13,520 nt of DNA from Betaproteobacteria bacterium (GTDB lineage Bacteria > Pseudomonadota > Gammaproteobacteria > Burkholderiales > Burkholderiaceae_D), in contig JAATFN010000299.1 of assembly GCA_015655165.1 (NCBI GenBank), positions 1-13,520 on the forward strand. Direction: 5' to 3'. The translations under genes and the position numbers were made by a program. The notes below the pieces were generated by a model. That model was given only the letters and a program-made list of their open reading frames with translations. It was not told the DNA's origin and made no database searches. Position 1 is the first letter of the stretch; every line of letters begins with the position of its first letter. Below are positions 1-7,224 of this stretch, piece after piece.

Positions 1-14
1 AATAGTGATCATGA

Positions 15-806
15 TCATGCACCTTTAAAAGAACGGATCGAGTGATTGACAACGACAAACCACTGGCCATTACTACTTTGTTCGAGATGAGCATTGACGC
101 CATAGACGGTTGCAAGTAGTTCGGATGTAATGACTTTTTCTGGTGCGCCACTCACAATGACAGTTCCCTCGTGCAAGACGACAACATGATTGGCAAAACG
201 TAGTGCCTGATTGATATCGTGAATTGCAAGCACAATACAGAGTTTTTTTTCTTTGGCAAGTTGACGAAGTAAATCGAGTACTTCGAATTGACGTTGCAAA
301 TCAAGTGCACTTGTCGGCTCATCCAACAACAATACTTGCGGTTTGCGAATGAGCGCCTGGGCAATAGAGACCAGTTGGCGTTGGCCACCGCTAAGTTCAT
401 CCAGTTGTCTATCTGCCAGAGTGTTTATTTCCAGCATTTGCAAAATCTGTGTGACCGCATCTATTTCTTCTGTAGACACAGACCAGCTTCCTCCTTGTTT
501 ATAAGCAAGCAATACAGCTTCAAATACTTGTAATGCCGATGACATGGAAATATCTTGCGGTACATAACCGGGTCTATAAGGATGATGGTGTGGCCATTGA
601 TCGATCATGCGTCCATTAATCTCGACAGCATCTTTTGTTTGCAGTTCTCCACTAATACAGCGAAGCAGTGTAGATTTACCTGCTGCATTTGATCCTAAGA
701 GGGCTGTTATTGTGCCGCCATGTAATGGTCCAAAACTGATGTTGTGCAGAATATTTCTATCTTGAAAAGAGACAGAGAGATTGTGAACATTAAGTAAAGC
801 TGTCAT
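15..806 (-). CDS. Iron-siderophore ABC transporter ATP-binding protein
   Basis: This 263-residue protein is the cytoplasmic ATPase that powers import of a ferric siderophore (or similar chelate) through the neighbouring FecCD-type permease. Visible motifs are Walker A GSNAAGKST (residues 38-46), the Q-loop Gln84, the ABC signature LSGGQ (138-142), Walker B LLLDEP (159-164) and the switch His196. Length and motif spacing match the FecE/FepC/FhuC family. The frame is open upstream to 944, but I chose the ATG at 806 because it forms an ATGA overlap with the permease stop (803-805) and because ABC homology begins immediately after it. It is the last gene of the operon seen here; the stop lies 14 bp from the window edge. 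An A8 tract (243-250 on the complementary strand) falls in the codons for Lys187-Lys188. The family assignment is firm; the exact substrate is inferred from the operon. Confidence 0.93.
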   Translation of the reverse strand: MTALLNVHNLSVSFQDRNILHNISFGPLHGGTITALLGSNAAGKSTLLRCISGELQTKDAVEINGRMIDQWPHHHPYRPGYVPQDISMSSALQVFEAVLLAYKQGGSWSVSTEEIDAVTQILQMLEINTLADRQLDELSGGQRQLVSIAQALIRKPQVLLLDEPTSALDLQRQFEVLDLLRQLAKEKKLCIVLAIHDINQALRFANHVVVLHEGTVIVSGAPEKVITSELLATVYGVNAHLEQSSNGQWFVVVNHSIRSFKGA

Positions 807-1873
807 TGTCGTTTCGAACGCAAAATAAGAGTAAAGAATAACGGGACACCAACCAGAGAGGTCACAATGCCGATGGGGAGTGTCTGACCTGGTATCAATG
901 CTTTGCTTAATACCGATGCCATGGAGAGCATGAGTGCACCACACAGTGCAGAGGCGGGAAGAAGGAAACGTTGATCCTCACCGACAAGTAGACGTGCGAT
1001 ATGCGGACCTACGAGTCCCACAAAACCGATTGTGCCAACAAACGATACGCAAACCGATGCGAGCAGACTACCGAGCATAATGCTGCGAAGACGGATTGTG
1101 CCCACTGAAATACCCAAGCTGGTGGCACGCGCCTCACCTAAACGTAAGGCAGTCAGTGCCCAGGCCTGCTTTGCAAAAATCGGCCATACAACAAGCAATA
1201 CGGTGATCATGATGGCAAGCTTTACCCAGTTTGATCTTGATAGACTACCCATTGTCCAGAATACAACCGCAGAAAGCGCTTGGTCAGGTGCGACATATTG
1301 GAGTGCTTCGAGTAATGCCGTGAAGGTAAAAACCAGTGTTGTTCCAAGGAGCACGATCATCTCTGTGGTGATACCGCGCTTCTGACTTAATCGATGGATG
1401 ATGAATGCGGTACCCATGGATGCCAGAAATGCATTGACCGGAACAGCAAAAGCAACCGCGGCAGCCGGAAGCAGACTGACACCTAAAATCAGACCGATGG
1501 CAGCACCAAAACTCGCCGCTGCGGAAATACCCAATGTAAAAGGGCTTGCCAGAGGATTGTTAAGGACAGTTTGCATTTGCACACCGGCAATCGATAGGCT
1601 TGCACCAACGACTAATGCCGTCAAGGCAACCGGTAGTCTGATATCCCAAAAAATTACTTGAATGGCCAATGATGCATCTGGTTGCCAGAGTGCGCCAAGA
1701 ATTTGTAGCGGTGTATAAACAGCTTGTCCGATTGAGAGGTCAACAATGAAGGAACATAACGTCAGTAGGCCAATAACGATCAATAGCAGAAAGCGTTTTT
1801 TGGTGAGTTGATGATAATGTTGTCTGCCTTTGATGAGGGTGGCAGATGGTGTTGCAGTATCAGGTATATTCAT
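803..1873 (-). CDS. FecCD-family iron-siderophore ABC transporter permease
   Basis: This 356-residue, very hydrophobic inner-membrane protein is the translocation channel of the iron-chelate importer. Family hallmarks are RLPVALTALVVGASLSIAG (79-97), the following NNPLASPFTLGIS stretch (105-117), the cytoplasmic coupling segment LRLGEARATSLG (243-254), GLVGPHIARLLVGEDQR (286-302) and the C-terminal LPIGIVTSLVGVPLFFTLIL (332-351). Length is normal for the BtuC/FecCD/FhuB-half family, which works as a dimer with two ATPase subunits. The start ATG overlaps the stop of the binding-protein gene by 4 bp (1870-1873), and its own stop overlaps the ATPase start in the same way, so the three proteins are probably translationally coupled. 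Only one permease gene is visible, so a homodimer is inferred. Confidence 0.93.
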   Translation of the reverse strand: MNIPDTATPSATLIKGRQHYHQLTKKRFLLLIVIGLLTLCSFIVDLSIGQAVYTPLQILGALWQPDASLAIQVIFWDIRLPVALTALVVGASLSIAGVQMQTVLNNPLASPFTLGISAAASFGAAIGLILGVSLLPAAAVAFAVPVNAFLASMGTAFIIHRLSQKRGITTEMIVLLGTTLVFTFTALLEALQYVAPDQALSAVVFWTMGSLSRSNWVKLAIMITVLLVVWPIFAKQAWALTALRLGEARATSLGISVGTIRLRSIMLGSLLASVCVSFVGTIGFVGLVGPHIARLLVGEDQRFLLPASALCGALMLSMASVLSKALIPGQTLPIGIVTSLVGVPLFFTLILRSKRQ

Positions 1874-3027
1874 ACGTTTTCATTTAAGCTTAACCAGTAA
1901 CCGGATTGATAGGTCACCGGTAAAAATCGTTGATGTAATTCTTTAAAGGTAGCAGCAGGATCCAAATCGGAAAAAATATCCGGATGCAACCATTTGGCGA
2001 TTTGTTGCATGGCGATGAAATGGTAAGGGTTATCGTAGAATGGATGCCAGATTGCATGTACCTGTTTGTTTGTGACTGCCGAGAGTGCACGATAGGCAGG
2101 GCGTTCCATCAGTTTCGATAATCGTGCCCGGCCTTCTTCAAGATTGGCACCAGGCCCCAGATTGATCCAGTCACCCGCCGGGGAATATAGGGACCAGTTG
2201 GCACCTGTCACAATGATGATGTCTGGATTCGACGCAATAACTTGTTCCGGATGCAGGGTGCCAAATGTGCTAAATAACCAGTGTGCGCCAATATTGTCAC
2301 CTCCGGCTGTTGCAACTAGCTGCCCGAAATTGCCGTTGCCGTATGACAGGCAGCAGTCGTCATATAAACCAGCTGCCCGTTCGATCATGACAGTCGGATG
2401 ATGTTTGATTTTTTTTAACGGTGTAATGATGCGTTCGATTTGTGTTTGTCTAAATTGGATGAAATCTGCTGCACGATCGGCCCGGCCAAGTAGTTCTCCC
2501 ATGATGGTGATACTGCGTGTCGTATTCTCGAACATTTTTGTGCGGAAATCGACAAATACGACTGGAATATTGGCATCAGCCAAGTGACGCATTAATCCCG
2601 ACGACTGTGCGGCAGGCAATGAACTCAGATTGAGAATAACAACATCCGGTTCGAGCGAGATTGCCAGTTCAATATCGATTGCACCGACATTTGAGCCCCG
2701 AAACGTCGGGATATGGTCGATGGCAGGAAAACGTGCTTGATAGGCGGAATAGCCTCCCAGATCCGCAGCCCGGAAATTGTCTCCCCAACCAATGATATTG
2801 GCGAACGGGTTTTCCGGTTGAAGCAGGGCGACGATATATGCCAATGGGCCGTCACCCAGAATAACCCGTTTTACGGGGAAATCGAGAGGAACGGTCCTGT
2901 TGGCGATATCGACAATTTGAGGACGATTAGCAGATATGGCGCGAGAAAGGCAGGTAGTGCATAACGCGCCACCTGCCAACATGCCTTTGAGCAGTTGTCG
3001 TCTGCCCGAACAGGTATGTGATGTCAT
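1870..3027 (-). CDS. Periplasmic iron-siderophore binding protein with Tat-type signal
   Basis: This 385-residue protein is the periplasmic binding component (FecB/FhuD-like, Peripl_BP_2 type) that hands a ferric chelate to the FecCD permease. The N-terminus carries a twin-arginine motif GRRQLLKG (residues 8-15), then a hydrophobic stretch with a likely cleavage after AISA (about residue 33), so export by Tat is more likely than by Sec. The two cysteines in the signal region do not make a good lipobox. The mature part begins with VKRVILGDGPLAYIVALL and contains DIELAISLEPDVVILNLSSL, typical of the two-lobed class III binding fold. The start lies 7 bp after the receptor stop, with only a weak purine-rich site, so it probably depends on translation from upstream. 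The receptor nonsense codon could therefore reduce its expression through polarity. Substrate identity is inferred. Confidence 0.88.
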   Translation of the reverse strand: MTSHTCSGRRQLLKGMLAGGALCTTCLSRAISANRPQIVDIANRTVPLDFPVKRVILGDGPLAYIVALLQPENPFANIIGWGDNFRAADLGGYSAYQARFPAIDHIPTFRGSNVGAIDIELAISLEPDVVILNLSSLPAAQSSGLMRHLADANIPVVFVDFRTKMFENTTRSITIMGELLGRADRAADFIQFRQTQIERIITPLKKIKHHPTVMIERAAGLYDDCCLSYGNGNFGQLVATAGGDNIGAHWLFSTFGTLHPEQVIASNPDIIIVTGANWSLYSPAGDWINLGPGANLEEGRARLSKLMERPAYRALSAVTNKQVHAIWHPFYDNPYHFIAMQQIAKWLHPDIFSDLDPAATFKELHQRFLPVTYQSGYWLSLNENV

Positions 3028-3034
3028 TGTCGGT

Positions 3035-5281
3035 TTACCAGCGATATGTCAGTGTCGCAGTCGCTGTTCTGTCCTGACCAATGAAGCAATACATTTGTGA
3101 TGTACAGCTTGCTACATATTCCTTATTGGTCAGATTGTTAATGTTCAGCGCAAAATGTACGCCCTTAAGACTGGGATTGATATGCTGCAAATCATATTGC
3201 ATCGTCATATCAGCCAAGGTGACGGCAGGCACCTTGAACGTGTTGGTGGGGTTACCTGCAGTACTGCCAAGGTAACGGATGCCGGCGCCAATTTGCAGGC
3301 CTGCCAGTGCATTGGATCTAAACTGGTAGTCTCCCCAGACAGAAGCTGTATGCTTGGGTGTTTGCGCCTGTGTTTTACCTTGGTATTGGGCATCGTCGAC
3401 AATGACATTGTTCACGTAGGAATAATTGGCTGTCACATTAAAATTCCGTACGATTTCAGAGGATGCCTGAAGCTCGAGACCACGAGAACGGATTTCACCG
3501 GATTGAACCCAATAACCAAGATGGTTTGTATCGGATGTTTTGACGTTTGTCTGGTTCAATTGGTAGAGCGCGGCAGCAAATTGTGTCTTTAAGTCAGGTG
3601 TCTGATATTTGATACCGACTTCGTATTGTTTGGCTTCGACTGGCAAAAATGATTTGCCGTTGTAGTCGCTTCCTAGTACTGGGTCGAATGATGTCGCATA
3701 GCTGACGTAGGGAGCCAGAGCATTGCTAATCAAATACGACAGGCCTAAACGGCCACTCCATTTTTTATCGTTTTGCTTGGTGTATACCCATGTCGGGGAA
3801 TAACTGCGTGTCGCGTCATCCGTTTTAGACCAGTCGTGGCGGGCGCTAAGTGTTGCGCGCCATTTTTGATAGGCAATCTGATCCTGCAGGTAAATACCGA
3901 CACGGTCGAAGTCTTGGTTAACATTGTAGGGGGTGTTGTTATAACTGTTTGTGAAATCGGGTGTAGCAACAGGCCTGTAATTGTTTGGATCATAAGGGTT
4001 AAACAGGACTGGGTCCATCCGGTAAGATGAACTATGTAACGATCCGGTTGCATAGTCGACACCGGCTAAGACAGTGTGTGCCAGTGCGCCGGTTTGGATT
4101 TTACCGCTCAGATGGCTATCTATGGAGAGCGTGTTCGAGCTGGCTGGTGCAATGCCATACGTACCGGCTAACCAAATAGTGCCATTGATATCTTGATAGT
4201 TATAGATCGATGTACGTTAGATATGCGAGTTGATATAGGTGTAGCGTATGTTGTTGACGAATGTCCAGTTGTCATTGAATTTGTGTTCGAACAGGGATGA
4301 CACGGTATCTTGTTTACGATAGGAGTTCTGGAAATTCATATCGGTGTAGTTCTTGCGGCGATCGACTTGAGGAAAGGTACTATTGTCAAGGCCTAGAACA
4401 ATAGCCGGAAGGCTGTTGTAGTCTGGAACTTCAGGCTCATTGGTGTGGGTTGCCGAGATCGTCCATTGCGTGTTCTGATCAGGTCGCCAGGTTAGCGATG
4501 GTGCGATAAAGACACGTTTGTGTCGCACATCTTCGACTTGGCCCTGTGCAGCTAACCCTACACCGGTTAAACGATAAAGTAGTGTGCCACTGTCGTTTAA
4601 GGGGCCTGTTGTGTCAAAGCTGATTTGTTTACGACCAAACGAACCAAGCTGAACACTGACTTCGTGCGCTGCATAGTCAAGTGGGCGTTTACTGATCTGG
4701 TTAATGATACCGCCACCCGTGCCTTGTCCATACAGTGCAGCAGAAGGGCCGCGCAATATTTCAACGCGTTCGACCATGTAAGGGTCAATCTGTGTGGTCC
4801 AGGTCGACACATTGCTGATCACACGTAAACCATCCATGTAGTAATCGGCATCGACACCACGGATTTTTGAAAGATCTAGCTGGCTTCCGAAAGCGCCGTA
4901 TTTTTCACTGGATACACCTGTTGTATAGCGTAGTGCCTGACTAATACTGGCGGGTTGCAATGCATTGATCTGATCGTGGGTGATGACAGAAATGGATTGG
5001 GGTGTCTCCAGAAGGGGAGTACCGGTTTTTGTTCCGGTTGTGGCTTGTGTGGCCACATAGCCGCGCACAGGACCATTTTCTGTATCGGAGACCGGGTCGG
5101 CTTGGACATCTACGGATGGTAAAACGACATTATCTTGGCTTGATTGTGCCCAAGCATGTGATTTGACAACGAGAGAAAACGTCAAGACCGTCGTCGTTAA
5201 ATAAATTGTGTGTCTGGGCCTGCGTAATGTGGAAGCAATAGCCGTAGAGATAGTGCGATGAACTAGGGGATAGTGGGTCAT
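3035..5281 (-). pseudogene. TonB-dependent siderophore receptor interrupted by an in-frame TAA
   Basis: The gene would encode an outer-membrane ferric-siderophore receptor of about 748 residues. From ATG 5281 the protein has a charged N-terminus, a hydrophobic signal segment and a likely cleavage after SHAWA (residue 45). A TonB-box-like LPSVDVQA (54-61) follows, then a plug domain with TPQSISVITHDQI, ALRYTTGV, VERVEILRGPSAALYGQG and GGGIINQISKRP, then the start of the barrel. Codon 355 is TAA (4217-4219). The same frame then continues without another stop for about 394 residues and ends in TATLTYRW, the aromatic C-terminus normal for barrel insertion. No N-terminal STN signalling domain is present. 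The frame is open upstream to a TTG at 5362, but that codon overlaps the predicted -35, so ATG 5281 is preferred although no clear Shine-Dalgarno is visible. As read, only a 354-residue fragment would be made. Confidence 0.85.
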
Positions 5282-5333
5282 ATGCAGGAAATGAAGAATA
5301 TGTTTTTTATATAAATGGGAGCGCCGTATGCGT

Positions 5334-5362
5334 AATATATATATCGACTGACTGTCGGTCAA
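5334..5362 (-). promoter_or_regulatory. Predicted sigma70 promoter of the siderophore uptake operon
   Basis: On the minus strand TTGACC (5362-5357) and TATATT (5339-5334) are separated by exactly 17 bp, a good match to the sigma70 consensus TTGACA-17-TATAAT. Transcription would start near 5327 and give a leader of about 45 nt before the receptor ATG at 5281. No experimental support is available. Confidence 0.6.
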
Positions 5363-5364
5363 TA

Positions 5365-5383
5365 GTAAATGATATTCATTACT
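5365..5383. promoter_or_regulatory. Fur box upstream of the siderophore receptor
   Basis: The 19-mer GTAAATGATATTCATTACT matches 14 of 19 positions of the classical Fur box GATAATGATAATCATTATC, including the central AATGATA and TCATTA blocks. It sits directly upstream of the predicted -35 of the receptor promoter, where bound Fe-Fur could hinder RNA polymerase. It lies within a wider imperfect palindrome with ATAGTAA/TTACTAT arms (5363-5386). This fits an iron-repressed uptake operon. Confidence 0.7.
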
Positions 5384-5632
5384 ATTTGTTATGAAGGGCA
5401 GATGTATGTGCGGTATTTCTGACTAAGAAAGTTGGTTGCCCAAGTGAAGTGGCAACGTAGGGGAAAGACGGCGGGATAACGATCAGGCTGATGATTGGCG
5501 CATTTAGTGCCACCGAATGGCTGATTTGTTTGGCGCAGCTTATCGGTATGTTGTCTGATACAGGTGAGTAATAATAGCCAGAGTGTTTGGGAATGGAAGT
5601 CTGGAACAGTACCGCAAACACCGAGATGTGTC

Positions 5633-5685
5633 TGCAGTGCCTATCGGTCTTTTTTAGAGCGATAGGCATCTTTTCGTGCACTGCA
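5633..5685 (+). terminator. Nested inverted repeat, possible plus-strand terminator
   Basis: An inner perfect 9-bp repeat, TGCCTATCG (5638-5646) and CGATAGGCA (5660-5668), is followed on the plus strand by TCTTTT (5669-5674), as in a modest intrinsic terminator. An outer perfect 8-bp repeat, TGCAGTGC (5633-5640) and GCACTGCA (5678-5685), shares three bases with the inner stem, so the two stems compete partly. On the minus strand no T-run follows, so it is a poor terminator for the efflux operon. No plus-strand gene precedes it. Confidence 0.4.
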
Positions 5686-5714
5686 TTATATGTAACCTGT
5701 AGATGGCCTTGGCA

Positions 5715-5758
5715 ATTTCACATACCGCAGGGCTATCGGGAGAGTCTTCATGTGAAAT
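5715..5758. repeat. 9-bp perfect inverted repeat downstream of the efflux operon
   Basis: ATTTCACAT (5715-5723) and ATGTGAAAT (5750-5758) are exact reverse complements separated by 26 bp. The repeat lies about 30 bp past the stop of the efflux channel gene. It could fold as an RNA hairpin at the mRNA 3' end, but no T-run follows on either strand, so a simple intrinsic terminator is not supported. Confidence 0.45.
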
Positions 5759-5786
5759 GACATCACAAAACGCTGGTATGTCGACA

Positions 5787-7223
5787 CTATTGCTTAGCGC
5801 TGGTGTTATCGTCGGCAAGACCTCCGCCCAACACACGGTATAGCGTCATTCTATTGTCTAGTGCAGTGAGTTTGCTGGAAATCAATGCTTGCTCTGCACT
5901 GTATAGCGTACGTTGCGCATCGAGCATATTGAGAAATGTGTCGACCCCTTTGAGGTAGCGGGCGTTGGCAAGATTCATACTATCACTGGCGGCGTCGGTG
6001 AGTGCTGCTTGTGCGGCTAATTGTTCATCGATAGTACCGTGACGGGCAAGTGCATCTGCTGTTTCTTTAAATGCAGTTTGTACAACCGACTTATAGTTGG
6101 CCAGATAGTATTCCTTTTGTGCTTTGCTGTAATCCAGCGCGGCGGTGTTTGCACCACCGGAAAAAATCGGCAAGCTCAATGAAGGTGCGATTGACCAGAT
6201 AGATGCCCCACCACTAAACAGCGATGAAAGTGCTGTGCTGGCAATACCAGCACTTGCTGTCAGGCTCAATGACGGAAAGAATGCCGCACGGGCAGCACCA
6301 ATATCGGCATTGGCAGATTTTAACTGGTGTTCTGCTTGTAGTACATCGGGGCGTTGCAACAAAATTTCTGACGACAACCCGGCAGGAACATCTGCCAACA
6401 GACTTTGCATGGTAGGCAATGTTGTTGGTAACAACGTTTCATCCTGCAGATTGGTTCCCATCAAGAGCGTCAATGCATTTTTATCTTGTGCTACAGCTGT
6501 GATATTGCTGGCAACATCGGCACGTGCTTGCTGGAATATGGTTTCTGCTTGGCGCACATCAATACGGGAAGAAACACCCGCTGCGAGTCTTTGGCGGGTT
6601 ATCTCCATGGTACGTTGTGCGCTTTCTTGTGTTTGTCTTGATAGTGTCAACTGGCTTTGGTCTGCTGCTAATGTTAGCCAGGCGCTGGCTGTTTCTGCAA
6701 TCAGGCTGATATATGTGGCGCGTGACGCTTCTTCTGTTGCAAGATAACTTTCTCTCGCACTGTCTGACAGGCTCCTGACTTTTCCAAATAGATCAAATTC
6801 GTACGCACTTAACCCAATATTGGCAGAAGCGCTTTGAGAAACAGCAGTTGTATTTTGACTACCCGATGCGGTATTGAGATTACGTGCTTTGCTGCCATCA
6901 ATACCGGCTGTGATCGTCGGGAAATAAGCAGCACGTTGGGAGCGGTATTGGGCGCGAGCGGATTCAATGCTGGCAATCGTTTTTTGCAAATCCTGATTGT
7001 TGGCCAGCGCAATGTCGATAATTTTACGCAAACGCTCATCCACAACGAACGATTGCCATGGCAAATTGCTTATCGTCGTTTCGTTTTGTTGCTGTCGCAC
7101 ATATGCCTGACCTTCTGGCCATTGATCGGGGATTACCTTGGAAGGGCGCTCATAGTCTGGTGCCAGAGAAGTACACGCTTGCAGCAGGCAAGTGATTGCA
7201 ATGATCAGGGGTTTCTTTTGCAT
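5787..7223 (-). CDS. RND efflux outer-membrane channel lipoprotein (OprM/NodT family)
   Basis: This 478-residue protein is the outer-membrane exit duct of the tripartite pump. The start ATG at 7223 gives a lipoprotein signal ending LLQAC with Cys17 as the likely lipidated residue; Gln at -2 is slightly unusual. The motif SLAPDYERP follows at once, as is typical of OprM/NodT proteins. Two similar halves rich in long alpha-helices follow, with ALANNQDLQKTIASIESARA in the first and LLQRPDVLQAEHQLKSANAD then IGAARAAFFPSLSLTASAG in the second. The frame is open to 7250, but the downstream ATG is preferred because AGGA (7234-7231) sits 7 nt before it and the lipobox fits. That ribosome site lies inside the last codons of the pump gene, whose stop ends 1 nt before this start. 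It would trimerise and dock with the adaptor and pump. Confidence 0.93.
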   Translation of the reverse strand: MQKKPLIIAITCLLQACTSLAPDYERPSKVIPDQWPEGQAYVRQQQNETTISNLPWQSFVVDERLRKIIDIALANNQDLQKTIASIESARAQYRSQRAAYFPTITAGIDGSKARNLNTASGSQNTTAVSQSASANIGLSAYEFDLFGKVRSLSDSARESYLATEEASRATYISLIAETASAWLTLAADQSQLTLSRQTQESAQRTMEITRQRLAAGVSSRIDVRQAETIFQQARADVASNITAVAQDKNALTLLMGTNLQDETLLPTTLPTMQSLLADVPAGLSSEILLQRPDVLQAEHQLKSANADIGAARAAFFPSLSLTASAGIASTALSSLFSGGASIWSIAPSLSLPIFSGGANTAALDYSKAQKEYYLANYKSVVQTAFKETADALARHGTIDEQLAAQAALTDAASDSMNLANARYLKGVDTFLNMLDAQRTLYSAEQALISSKLTALDNRMTLYRVLGGGLADDNTSAKQ

Positions 7224-7224
7224 C

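Larger units (their letters stand above)
5384..5786. other. Intergenic region with inverted repeats, no convincing gene
   Basis: This stretch of about 400 bp lies between the end of the efflux channel gene and the Fur-box promoter of the receptor. The open frames I checked (minus 5382-5681, minus 5654-5836, plus 5491-5571) lack ribosome binding sites or recognisable family motifs. I saw no match to cobalamin, FMN or other riboswitch cores I know. It contains a small hairpin with GTTGCC/GGCAAC arms (5435-5440 and 5451-5456), a nested inverted repeat (5633-5685) and a 9-bp inverted repeat (5715-5758). Any function is unknown. Confidence 0.5.

Noticed and set aside
1..20. Short TGATCATGATCA palindrome at the left edge
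   Set aside because: It partly overlaps the ATPase stop, has no T-run and is too short and simple to interpret.
243..250. Poly-A8 tract in the ATPase gene as a frameshift site
   Set aside because: It encodes ordinary Lys codons in an intact, full-length family protein, and no alternative frame product is apparent.
5388..5425. Short plus-strand frame containing Met-Cys-Gly-Ile, like the start of Ntn amidotransferases
   Set aside because: The frame stops after 11 codons and the following sequence shows no amidotransferase homology; it is a chance match.
5491..5571. 26-codon plus-strand ORF with a hydrophobic centre
   Set aside because: The nearest AGG is only 3 nt from the ATG, no promoter is visible and there is no known family. 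Short frames like this are expected by chance.
5400..5640. Possible cobalamin or FMN riboswitch upstream of the receptor
   Set aside because: None of the conserved core boxes could be found on either strand, and the region lies upstream of the predicted promoter.
5382..5681. 99-codon minus-strand open frame in the intergenic region
   Set aside because: It starts inside the nested inverted repeat, ends inside the Fur box, has no ribosome site and shows no recognisable family motif.
5654..5836. 60-codon minus-strand frame overlapping the 3' end of the efflux channel gene, with several cysteines
   Set aside because: The only start is a GTG inside the channel gene with no Shine-Dalgarno, the tail runs into the hairpin, and I recognise no homology. 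It was not supported strongly enough to list as a gene.
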